A model generated the notes under the pieces. It searched no databases and was not told the DNA's origin. It saw nothing but the letters and a program-made list of their open reading frames with translations. This document shows, piece by piece, positions 46,770-54,906 of a stretch of 64,000 bases of DNA. Source of the DNA: Streptomyces sp. NBC_01381 (lineage in GTDB: Bacteria > Actinomycetota > Actinomycetes > Streptomycetales > Streptomycetaceae); assembly GCF_026340305.1 (NCBI RefSeq), contig NZ_JAPEPI010000001.1, forward strand, positions 2,480,001-2,544,000, written 5' to 3'. The first letter of the stretch is position 1. Each line of letters begins with the position of its first letter. A program made the position numbers and the translations under genes.

Positions 46770-47679
46770 GATCGTCGGGGCGGGCCTGCTCGCCCACGTG
46801 CCGACCATCGTGCTCCCCGAGGAGACCCGCAAAGAGCTCAACGAAGGCCGCGAGATCAGCCTCGTCCCCGGCCTGCGGCGGCTGCGCGAGGAAGTCTTCG
46901 AGACGCTCGCGTACGACACCGTCGTCGTGCTCGACTCGCACTGGGCGACCACCGTCGAGTTCGTCGTCTCGGCACAGGACCGGCGTGCCGGGCTCTACAC
47001 CTCCGAGGAGCTGCCGCGCGGCATGAGCCGGATGCCGTACGACTATCCCGGAGACCCCGAACTCGCCCACTCCGTCGCCGAGTTCGCCGAACGGCACGGC
47101 ACCTGGATCACCCCGATCGACGACCCGTTCCTGCCCGTGTACTACGCCACCATCAATCTCTGGAAGTACCTGGGCGAAGGCCTCCCCGCCAGGAAATGGG
47201 TCTCGATCGGGGTCTGTCAGACCGGAGACACCGAGGACCATCTGCGGCTCGGCCGCGCGCTCGCCGACGGCATCGCCGCGCTGCCCGACCGCAAGGTGCT
47301 CCTCGTCGCGTCCGGCGCCCTCTCGCACACCTTCTGGCCGCTGCGACAGCTGCGAGACCACGAGTCGAGCGGGCTCAGCCACATCCGTACGCCCGAGGCG
47401 CGGGCCGCCGACGAGCTGCGCATCGCGTGGCTGGAGCGCGGCGACCACGCGCAAGTCCTGCGCACCATGCCGGAGTTCCTCACCCACAAGCCCGAGGCGC
47501 GCTTCGGCCACTACCTGATGATGATCGGTGCTCTCGGAGGAGAGCAGTGCTCTGCCGCCGGTCGCGCCTACAGCGCGTACGAGAACTCGGTCGGCACCGG
47601 ACAGATGCACCTGTGGTTCGACCGCCCCGCCGGAGGCTGGACGGCCGTCCCCGACATGGAGGCCGAGGCCAGCGCATGA
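46762..47679 (+). CDS. Class III extradiol ring-cleavage dioxygenase (HpaD/LigB-like)
   Basis: This 305-aa non-haem Fe(II) dioxygenase cleaves a catechol, most likely homoprotocatechuate or a close analogue. Markers shared with 3,4-dihydroxyphenylacetate 2,3-dioxygenases of the HpcB/HpaD class III type are GAGLLAHVPTIVLPE (metal His12), VVVLDSHWATTVEF, GLYTSEELPRGMSRMPYDYP and ASGALSHTF, plus the MLLG-like end region. It overlaps the HpaE-like gene and is coupled to the next gene by ATGA. Confidence 0.9.
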   Translation: MGEIVGAGLLAHVPTIVLPEETRKELNEGREISLVPGLRRLREEVFETLAYDTVVVLDSHWATTVEFVVSAQDRRAGLYTSEELPRGMSRMPYDYPGDPELAHSVAEFAERHGTWITPIDDPFLPVYYATINLWKYLGEGLPARKWVSIGVCQTGDTEDHLRLGRALADGIAALPDRKVLLVASGALSHTFWPLRQLRDHESSGLSHIRTPEARAADELRIAWLERGDHAQVLRTMPEFLTHKPEARFGHYLMMIGALGGEQCSAAGRAYSAYENSVGTGQMHLWFDRPAGGWTAVPDMEAEASA

Positions 47680-48545
47680 CGGACAGCAGCAACACCACCA
47701 CCACCGAATACCGCCGGATCCTCCTCGGCGGAGCCGCCGTCCAGGTCGTGCGCGACGGCGATGAACTGGTCGCCGCCGACGGCCGCCGCGTCAAGGCGGC
47801 CGAAGCGAGCCACCTGCCTCCCGTACGCCCCTCCAAGGTCATCGCCGTGCACCTCAACCACCGCAGCAGGGTCGAGGAGTTCGGGATCGGCCTGCCGCCC
47901 GCTCCCACCTTCTTCCACAAGCCCGTCTCCGCCCTCAACGCCCACGGCGGTGCGGTGGTCCGCCCCGACGGCTGCAAGTACCTCAACTACGAGGGCGAGA
48001 TCGGCATCGTCATCGGCCGTACGTGCCGCAACATCGCCCCCGCCGACGCGGGCGCGTACATCGCCGGATACACCGTCGCCAACGACTACGGCCTGCACGA
48101 CTTCCGCGACACCGACGCCGGCTCGATGCTCCGCGTCAAGGGCTCCGACACGCTCTGCCCGCTCGGCCCCGGACTCGTCACCGGCTGGGACTTCCACGGC
48201 AAATACCTGCGGACGTACGTCAACGGGTGGCTCGTGCAGGACGGTTCGACGGACGAGATGGAGTGGGACATGCACTATCTCGTCGCCGACATCGCCCGCA
48301 CGATCACGCTGGAGCCCGGCGACGTACTCCTGTCCGGCACCCCGGCCAACTCCCGTCCTGTCGCGCCGGGCGACCTCGTCGAGGTGGAGGCCGAAGGTCT
48401 CGGCAGGCTCATGAACCGCATCGTCACGGGGCCGACGGCGATCCGCTCCGACGTCGGCGCCCAGCCCACCGAGTCCGAGGAGGTCGTCTCGACGGCCTTC
48501 GGCGGCGACTGGGAGTTCCGCGGCGTCCGGCCGCCGCGCCGCTGA
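47676..48545 (+). CDS. Fumarylacetoacetate hydrolase-family protein (HpaG/hydratase-like)
   Basis: This 289-aa FAH-fold enzyme has the metal-ligand pattern in YLNYEGEIGIVIG (Glu, Glu) and VANDYGLHDFRD (Asp), with the substrate loop PTFFHKPVSAL. In homoprotocatechuate pathways such proteins isomerise and decarboxylate the ring-cleavage diacid. It starts at 47676 (ATGA overlap with the dioxygenase). A triple 12-bp repeat follows the stop before the ferredoxin gene. Confidence 0.9.
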   Translation: MTDSSNTTTTEYRRILLGGAAVQVVRDGDELVAADGRRVKAAEASHLPPVRPSKVIAVHLNHRSRVEEFGIGLPPAPTFFHKPVSALNAHGGAVVRPDGCKYLNYEGEIGIVIGRTCRNIAPADAGAYIAGYTVANDYGLHDFRDTDAGSMLRVKGSDTLCPLGPGLVTGWDFHGKYLRTYVNGWLVQDGSTDEMEWDMHYLVADIARTITLEPGDVLLSGTPANSRPVAPGDLVEVEAEGLGRLMNRIVTGPTAIRSDVGAQPTESEEVVSTAFGGDWEFRGVRPPRR

Positions 48546-48551
48546 TCCACC

Positions 48552-48587
48552 CACGTACAGAAGCACGTACAGAAGCACGTGCAGAAG
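48552..48587. repeat. Triple 12-bp tandem repeat before the ferredoxin gene
   Basis: CACGTACAGAAG occurs three times in a row (the last with one change, A to G), between the FAH gene stop and the ferredoxin ribosome site. It has no known role; it could affect spacing or RNA structure. Confidence 0.7.
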
Positions 48588-48596
48588 GGAGTTGAG

Positions 48597-48788
48597 ATGC
48601 TCAGGATCACCGTCGACATGAAGGTCTGCCAGGACCACGGGCAGTGCGTCTTCGCCGCGCCGGACGTCTTCACGCTCGATGACGACGGCCGTCTCGTGTA
48701 CGTCGCCACGCCCGACGACTCGCTGCGCGCCGACGCCGAGGACGCCGCCGACGTCTGCCCGCTGCAGGCCATCCGGGTCGAGGGCTGA
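48597..48788 (+). CDS. [3Fe-4S] ferredoxin (P450 partner type)
   Basis: This 63-aa electron carrier has cysteines at residues 11, 17 and 54 (CQDHGQC and VCPLQAI), with the usual second cysteine of a [4Fe-4S] site absent, the typical cluster of Streptomyces P450 ferredoxins. GGGAG precedes the ATG. It is followed by a ferredoxin reductase gene and shares a regulon motif with the P450 at 32.4 kb, which is probably its acceptor. Confidence 0.93.
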   Translation: MLRITVDMKVCQDHGQCVFAAPDVFTLDDDGRLVYVATPDDSLRADAEDAADVCPLQAIRVEG

Positions 48789-48794
48789 CCCGCC

Positions 48795-50000
48795 GTGGCC
48801 CCGGCGGGAATCGCCGTCGTCGGCGCGTCGCTCGGCGGTCTGCGCGCGGCGGAGCAACTGCGCGCGGCGGGCTGGCAGGAAGCGATCACCGTGTACGGGG
48901 CCGAGCCCCATCTCCCTTACAACCGGCCTCCGTTGTCCAAGGAGGTCCTCGCGGGCGAGGCGCCCGCGACCGTAACGGCGCTGCGTCACCGACCCAGCGT
49001 CCAGGACGTCGAGTGGCGGCTCGGCACGGCGGTCGTCTCCGCCGATCTGGCCGCGCGCACACTCACCCTGGCCGATGGTTCGACGCATGCGTACGAGGGT
49101 CTGGTGGCCGCCACGGGGGTGCGGCCACGCAGACTCCCACTCACCGGGGGACCGCCCCGGCATGTCGTGCGCACCCTGGAGGACTCGGCCGGACTGCGGA
49201 CCGAACTCGACGAAGACGTACAGGTGTTGGTGATCGGCTCCGGATTCATCGGCTGCGAGGTGGCGGCCACCGCACGCAAGGCCGGATGCGAGGTGACGGT
49301 CGTCGCACCGGAGGCCGAGCCGATGATCCTGGCGCTCGGCGAGGGCCTGGCACGCGTACTGCGGGGGCGGCACGAGGCGTACGGGGTGCGCTTCCGCATG
49401 GGCCACCTGGTCGCCGAACTGACTGACGGGTACGTGGTGTTGGACGATGGCGCCACATGCCCGGCGGACGTCCTGGTCGAGGCCGTCGGGTCACTGCCCA
49501 ACACGGAGTGGCTGGCCGCCACCGAGGGCATCGACCTCACCGACGGCATCCTCTGCGACGAGCATCTGCGCATCGGCGGCCTCCCCCACGCGGTGGCCGT
49601 CGGGGACGTGGCGCGCTTCCCCAACCCCCGCTACGGGCCGGTCGCGCGGCGCGTCGAGCACTGGTCGATCCCCTCCGACAGCGCGAAGCACGCGGCCCGC
49701 GTCCTGGTCGCGGGGCTCACCGGCGGGGAGCACGGCCTGGGGCCGTTCGCGCCGCTGCCGACGTTCTGGAGCGACCAGTTCGCGATGCGCATCCAGTCGT
49801 TCGGCCAGCCGGGGCTCGCCGAACGGTGCCAACTCCTCCAGGGGGACCCGGAGTCGTACGACAGTGATGTGCTGTACGGCTACTACCGGGACGAGCGGCT
49901 GATCGGCGTCGCCGCACTCGGCGGCCCCAAGGCGGCGGCACTCGCGGGGAGTTACCGGCGCGAGCTGATGGCGCTTCCGGAGGCGGAGGCCGCCGCGTAA
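48795..50000 (+). CDS. NAD(P)H-dependent ferredoxin reductase (FAD)
   Basis: This 401-aa flavoprotein of the putidaredoxin-reductase type has FAD site GIAVVGASLGGLRAAEQLR at residues 5-23, NAD(P)H site VLVIGSGFIGCEVAATARK at about 144-162, and the second FAD motif AVAVGDVARFPNPRYG near 268-283. It passes electrons to the preceding ferredoxin. The GTG at 48795 is 6 bases after the ferredoxin stop; it is the last gene of the meta-cleavage operon. Confidence 0.94.
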   Translation: MAPAGIAVVGASLGGLRAAEQLRAAGWQEAITVYGAEPHLPYNRPPLSKEVLAGEAPATVTALRHRPSVQDVEWRLGTAVVSADLAARTLTLADGSTHAYEGLVAATGVRPRRLPLTGGPPRHVVRTLEDSAGLRTELDEDVQVLVIGSGFIGCEVAATARKAGCEVTVVAPEAEPMILALGEGLARVLRGRHEAYGVRFRMGHLVAELTDGYVVLDDGATCPADVLVEAVGSLPNTEWLAATEGIDLTDGILCDEHLRIGGLPHAVAVGDVARFPNPRYGPVARRVEHWSIPSDSAKHAARVLVAGLTGGEHGLGPFAPLPTFWSDQFAMRIQSFGQPGLAERCQLLQGDPESYDSDVLYGYYRDERLIGVAALGGPKAAALAGSYRRELMALPEAEAAA

Positions 50001-50191
50001 ATCCCTGCCGGGCCGGTCGCCCTGCGACTAGCCTGGCCCCGGCAACCGACCCTCCCAGGAGCTGAGATGCCCGGTCACCCGAGCGCGCGCTGACTTCGTA
50101 GGTCACGACCGACCTGTCATCGCGTGCTGCCCTTGAGCTGCGGCACGGCGAGCTTTCCCGCGCACCGTCTTCAGCATCTCCAGGGGCTTTT

Positions 50192-51442
50192 GTGTGGCGT
50201 GACCGTGATTTCCGCCGGCTCTGGGTGGGCCAGACCGCATCCCAGCTCGGCGAACAGTCGGGCCAGGTGATCCTGCCGCTCATCGCCGTGCTCGCCCTGG
50301 ACGCGGGCCCGGGACAGCTCGGCGTCCTGCGCGCCGTGGAACAGGCGCCGATCCTGCTGCTCTCGCTCTTCGCGGGCGCGTGGGTGGACCGCAGACGGGC
50401 CCGCACGGTGATGGTGTCCGCGGACCTCGCCCGCGCCGTCGCCCTGGCCGCGCTGCCTGTCGCGTACGTACTGGGCGTACTCGGCGTTCCGGCGCTGCTC
50501 GTCGTCGCCTTCGCCGTCGGTGCGCTCAGCGTGTTCTTCGACGTGGCCTACCAGGCCTCTCTCGTACGGCTCGTACGACGCGATCAGTTGATACGCGGCA
50601 ACAGCGCCCTTGAGGGCAGCAGATCCGCCGCGCGGATCGGCGGTCCCGCGCTCGGCGGTGCGCTGGTGACGCTCCTGTCCGCGCCGGTCGCCGCGGTGGC
50701 AGGCGCGTTCTTCTTCCTGCTGTCCTTCTGCTCGATCCGGCGGATCCGCCGCGATGAGTCGATACCGGACCGTAGTGGCCTGCAGCCTCCTCCCGTCCGG
50801 CGACAGATCCGCGAAGGGCTCCAACTCGTCGTCGGCGACGGCTCGTTGCGGGCGGTGGGCATCGCATCCGCCCTCTTCCAGTTCTCCTTCGCCGCCGTGA
50901 TGACCGTCTATCTGCTCTTCCTGCCGCGCGGGCTGCACCTGTCGGGCGCCGAGGTGGGTCTCGCACTGGCGGCGACGGGTCCTGGCGCCGTCGTCGGCTC
51001 GCTCCTCGCCGCACGGCTGCCGGGAAGGTTCGGCCACGGCGTGGTGCTCGTGTCCTCGGCGGTCGCCGCGGACGGGGCGCTGCTCTGCGTACCGGCACTG
51101 CACGGTTCCGGCACCGGCACGCTCGTCGCGCTCATGGCGGTGAACTTCGTCTTCGGCACGTTCAGTCAGCTCGTCAACGTCACCGTGATGGCCGTGCGGC
51201 AGGCCGTCACGCCGCTCCGGATGCAGGGCCGGGTCGTCGCGACGATCAACTTCGCCGGGATGGGCCTGACCCCGCTCGGCTCGCTGCTCGGCGGCCTGCT
51301 CGCCGCCCAGTGGGGACTGCGCACCGGCCTCCTGATGACCGCGGTCGCCCTCGCGCTGTCCCCGCTGTACATGGCCTTCTCCCCACTGGCCCGCCTCGGC
51401 AAGGACCTCCCGGTGGCCGCTACACCCCTCCCACCGCGGTGA
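50192..51442 (+). CDS. MFS transporter (MFS_3/enterobactin-exporter-like)
   Basis: This 416-aa transporter has about 12 TM helices. It begins VWRDRDFRRLWVGQTASQLG, a hallmark of the MFS_3 group, with motif A GAWVDRRRARTVM (about residues 62-74). The GTG at 50192 has CAGGGG upstream. It is likely an efflux protein with unknown substrate. It is convergent with and overlaps the glycoside hydrolase gene by 23 bp. The 191-bp gap upstream shows no further gene. Confidence 0.88.
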   Translation: MWRDRDFRRLWVGQTASQLGEQSGQVILPLIAVLALDAGPGQLGVLRAVEQAPILLLSLFAGAWVDRRRARTVMVSADLARAVALAALPVAYVLGVLGVPALLVVAFAVGALSVFFDVAYQASLVRLVRRDQLIRGNSALEGSRSAARIGGPALGGALVTLLSAPVAAVAGAFFFLLSFCSIRRIRRDESIPDRSGLQPPPVRRQIREGLQLVVGDGSLRAVGIASALFQFSFAAVMTVYLLFLPRGLHLSGAEVGLALAATGPGAVVGSLLAARLPGRFGHGVVLVSSAVAADGALLCVPALHGSGTGTLVALMAVNFVFGTFSQLVNVTVMAVRQAVTPLRMQGRVVATINFAGMGLTPLGSLLGGLLAAQWGLRTGLLMTAVALALSPLYMAFSPLARLGKDLPVAATPLPPR

Positions 51443-53396
51443 GCAGGGCCAGCGGCGCCGCCGCCGACCGGGACTCCCGTACGCAGGCGTGCGGATACGG
51501 AACCGGCCCCGGATAGGCCTCGCGCCCGTACCCCGCAAGCACCTCCGGGAGCCGGTCCCCGCCCGTCGACGCCGCCGCCACGAGCGCGCGGGCCACGGCG
51601 CGCGCCTCGTCGTGTAGACCGTAGCGAGCGAGGCCGAGCGCGATCAGTGCGTTGTCGTGCGGCCACACCGAACCCCGGTGGTAGGACAGCGGGTGGTACG
51701 CCGCCTGGCCCGCGGCCAGTGTCCGTACGCCCCAGCCCGAGAAGAAGTCCGGTTCCAGGAGGCGGCGGCCGACCGCCTCGCCGTACTCCTTGTCCAGGAG
51801 GCCGGACCAGAGCAGATGGCCCGCGTCCGACGCGAGGGCGTCGACCTGGTTGCCGTCACCGTCCAGGGCGAGCGCGGGGAAGCCCTGCCCGGGCATCCAG
51901 AAGTCCCGCTGGAAGCGGTCCCGCAGGTCGGCGGCCGCCTGCGTGAGCAGATCGGCGTACACCTTGTCGTCCCAGACGGTGCGGGCCAGCCAGGCGGTGC
52001 GGCCGAGCGCGTCGTACGCGTATCCCTGCGCGCCCGCGGCCATCACCGGGCCCGTGGCGCGGCTCCCGTCGGCGGAGCAGATCGCGCCGGGGGAGTCCTT
52101 CCAGTTCTGGTTGGCGAGGCCGCCCTTGTCCGCGCGGTAGACGAGATAGCCGCGCGAGGTGAGCCCGCCGTGGTCCAGGATCCAGCCGACGGCGGCCCGC
52201 GCGTGCGGCTCCAGGCGGCGGGCCAGGGCGGTGTCGCCGGACTGCTCCGTGTACGCGCCGAGCAGCACGAGGAAGAGCGGGGTCGCGTCGACCGAGCCGT
52301 AGTAGCGCCCGTACGGAACCTGCCCGAAGTGGGCGAGCTCCCCGTGCCGCACCTCGTGCACGATCTTGCCGGGCTGGGCGACCGCGCCCTCGGTGGACTC
52401 CGTGGCCTGCGTCGCGGCGAGCGCGGGCAGCGTCGCCGCGGCCAGGCGCGGCAGATAGGGGAGCGCGAAGAGGGAGGTCAGGAGGGCGTCGCGGCCGAGG
52501 AGCGTGAGGAACCAGGGGACGCCGGCCGCCGGGACGCGCAGGGCCTCGCCGTCCGGGCCCGACGCGGGGACCTGGAGCGCGGCGAGGTCGGCGAGGCCAC
52601 GGCGGCACGCGGCCGCCAGCTCGGGCCAGGCGCCGGGCAGCGTCACGCCGGACATGAAGTCCTCCTCGACGGCCGCGAGTTGCCGCACCGCCTCCGCGGG
52701 AGTGTCCGGCACCTCCGGCTCCGGCGCGCCGTGCGGACGCGCCGCGGCACGCAGTGCCACCTCCGCGGTGCCGTGCGCGTCGAGGCCGAGGGACCAGACG
52801 AGGCGCCGCGCACCGGTCCCGGTCTCCTCGACGGCGTCCGGCGCGGGCTCGGCGGTCACGGTCGTACAGGAGCGCCACTCGCGCCGCCGGTAGCCGAACT
52901 CGATGCCCAGGACGGGCCCTTCGCCGCCGCCGCCGATGACCCGCCGCGACCTGACGGCGCCCGTCTTCGCGTACGTACGGTGGTCGGCCCGCAGTTCGAA
53001 CTGGTCGGTGAAGTCGGCGTCGACGGTCAGCGCGACCTGTACGGTCGTCGGCACCCCGCGATTGCTGGTGACCCGAAGGCACTCGACGAACGTGCCGTCG
53101 GTGACCGCCTGTTCGCGGAAGACGGTGTACGCGGGAGGCTCCTGCCGGCCGCCGCGCGGCACCAGGACGCACCGCCCGGCGCCCGCCTCCGCGTCGGCCC
53201 GCGACACCGGCGTGAGGATCTCGGGGACGGCCCCGTCGACCGTCAGCTGCCAGCGGCTCAGATGCCGGGCGTCACGGACGAAGAGCCCGTCCGGGGCCGT
53301 GCCGCTGCCGCGCACCCCGCTGATGTCGCCGCTCGCGCCGATGGTGGCGAACGTGCCGCCGCGCACCAGCAGTTGATGTCCCTCAGTCATCCCCAA
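51420..53396 (-). CDS. Amylo-alpha-1,6-glucosidase-like protein (glycogen debranching N-terminal type)
   Basis: This 658-aa protein has an N-terminal beta-sandwich (glycogen-debranching N-term family; GDISGVRGSGTAPDGLFVRD, residues about 21-40) and a C-terminal (alpha/alpha)6 barrel with GVPWFLTLLGRDALLTSLFA (near 300) and YHRGSVWPHDNALIALGL (near 580). The Asp/Glu residues in these two parts are candidate catalytic acids. It is probably active on glucan or glycoconjugate oligosaccharides. It overlaps the next hydrolase by 10 bp. Confidence 0.88.
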   Translation of the reverse strand: MGMTEGHQLLVRGGTFATIGASGDISGVRGSGTAPDGLFVRDARHLSRWQLTVDGAVPEILTPVSRADAEAGAGRCVLVPRGGRQEPPAYTVFREQAVTDGTFVECLRVTSNRGVPTTVQVALTVDADFTDQFELRADHRTYAKTGAVRSRRVIGGGGEGPVLGIEFGYRRREWRSCTTVTAEPAPDAVEETGTGARRLVWSLGLDAHGTAEVALRAAARPHGAPEPEVPDTPAEAVRQLAAVEEDFMSGVTLPGAWPELAAACRRGLADLAALQVPASGPDGEALRVPAAGVPWFLTLLGRDALLTSLFALPYLPRLAAATLPALAATQATESTEGAVAQPGKIVHEVRHGELAHFGQVPYGRYYGSVDATPLFLVLLGAYTEQSGDTALARRLEPHARAAVGWILDHGGLTSRGYLVYRADKGGLANQNWKDSPGAICSADGSRATGPVMAAGAQGYAYDALGRTAWLARTVWDDKVYADLLTQAAADLRDRFQRDFWMPGQGFPALALDGDGNQVDALASDAGHLLWSGLLDKEYGEAVGRRLLEPDFFSGWGVRTLAAGQAAYHPLSYHRGSVWPHDNALIALGLARYGLHDEARAVARALVAAASTGGDRLPEVLAGYGREAYPGPVPYPHACVRESRSAAAPLALLTAVGGV

Positions 53397-54805
53397 AACC
53401 CTCCCTCATCCGCGAACTCTCCCTGGTCACGCCCGGCGGGATCGTCGAGCAGCAGATCCAGGGCGAGCGCGGCGCTCCAGCCGAAGCCGCGCGCACCGCA
53501 GCCCCGCCCCGTGTACGGGTCCACGTACTCCGCGAACCCGGACTCCCCGGCCACATCGAGCAGCGCGCGCCGCAGGCCGTCCGCCCGCGCCCGCTCGCCG
53601 TGCAGCCGAAGTCCCCGCTCCAGCAGCCAGTTGGTGTTGAACCACGCGGGCCCGCGCCAGTACCGACGGGCGTCGAAGGCGCTCCCGGTGAGGTCGTAGC
53701 TCGGCACGAGGCGCGCCGCGCCGCCGAGCCCGAAGTGCGGTCCGTGCGCGGTGCGGACGAGCGCGGCGGCCACGGATGGCGGCAGCGCGGGCAGGATCAG
53801 CGGGATCAGACCGCCGACCCCGCGCTCCGGCACCAGCTCCCCGGAGAGCTGGTCGCGGCAGAAGAACATGCCTTCCGCCGCGTCCCACAGCCGCTCCACG
53901 AGGACCTCGGTCAGGGTGTCCGCGCGGGCCGCGCGCCCGGCGGCCGCGTCCGACAGGCCCAACTCGGCCTCGATACGGGCCAGTGCGTACTCGGAGGCGA
54001 TGAGCAGCGCGTTGAACGACGGGTCCTCGACGGCGAACTCGCCCGCCCCGTCCGCGTACCGGCGGTCGCGGTAGTCGGCGGCCAGGCGCACATATCTGCC
54101 GTAGTCGAGATCGGTCGGCCGGTCTTCGGCGGCCCCGTGGTCCAGGTCGGCGCGCCGGTAGGCGGCCGGGTCCGCGGGGGTCACCCGGCTCAACGGGGCG
54201 TCCCAGCAAGGGCTGTTGTCCATGCCCTGCTCCCAGGGGTGCACCACGGAGGCGAGCCCGGCGCCGCCCGCGTCCCTGCTGCCGAGCAGATAGCCGTGCC
54301 AGGCGGCGAGGCGCGGCTGCACGCGGGCGAGGAAGGAACGGGCCCGGGAGAGGCCCGGGTCGGCCCGGTGCACCAGCCAGGCGGAGAGTGCGTGCACCGG
54401 CGGCTGCACGATTCCGGAGGTCTGCACGGCACCGGGCGCCCCGGCGGTGCGTCCCGCCGTCGTGGAGCGCCAGAAGTCGGGGCTGGGAAAGTAGGCGTCC
54501 AGCGGGACGGCGGGGTTGAACACGATGTGCGGTACGCGGCCGTCGCTCCACTGCGCGAAGAGCAGCGTCTCCAGCTCCAACTGGGCCCGTAACGGGGAGA
54601 GATGGCGGAGCCCGATGGCGATGAACGCGGAGTCCCAGGACCACTGGTGCGGATACAGGGCACGGGAGGGGACGGTCGACGCCCCTGTCCAGTTGGCCCA
54701 CAGGACATCGGCGGCGCGTTCGCGCAGCGAGGGCGGCGTGAGGGGGCGGGCGGTCAGCTGGGCTGTGCGGCCCACGTTCGTGCGGCTCACGTTCGTGCGG
54801 TCCAC
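53387..54805 (-). CDS. MGH1-like glycoside hydrolase
   Basis: This 472-aa protein has an (alpha/alpha)6 barrel of the mannosylglycerate-hydrolase-like/GH63-like group. Markers are LYPHQWSWDSAFIAIGLRHL (residues about 50-69), PWEQGMDNSPCWD and YWRGPAWFNTNWLLERGL. In the GH63 scheme the Asp of WDSAF and the later Glu residues would catalyse. The N-terminus repeats RTNV (NVSRTNVGRT). It starts the operon with the debranching-type gene and is divergent from a ROK regulator. Confidence 0.87.
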   Translation of the reverse strand: MDRTNVSRTNVGRTAQLTARPLTPPSLRERAADVLWANWTGASTVPSRALYPHQWSWDSAFIAIGLRHLSPLRAQLELETLLFAQWSDGRVPHIVFNPAVPLDAYFPSPDFWRSTTAGRTAGAPGAVQTSGIVQPPVHALSAWLVHRADPGLSRARSFLARVQPRLAAWHGYLLGSRDAGGAGLASVVHPWEQGMDNSPCWDAPLSRVTPADPAAYRRADLDHGAAEDRPTDLDYGRYVRLAADYRDRRYADGAGEFAVEDPSFNALLIASEYALARIEAELGLSDAAAGRAARADTLTEVLVERLWDAAEGMFFCRDQLSGELVPERGVGGLIPLILPALPPSVAAALVRTAHGPHFGLGGAARLVPSYDLTGSAFDARRYWRGPAWFNTNWLLERGLRLHGERARADGLRRALLDVAGESGFAEYVDPYTGRGCGARGFGWSAALALDLLLDDPAGRDQGEFADEGGFWG

Positions 54806-54906
54806 GCGGATCTCCCCGAGGGGCTCGACGCCCTGTCAGTTTGGTGTTATCCAGCATAGGGTTACGTCTACTTAACACGCAAAACTCAATATGTAACGTG
54901 GAGTTG

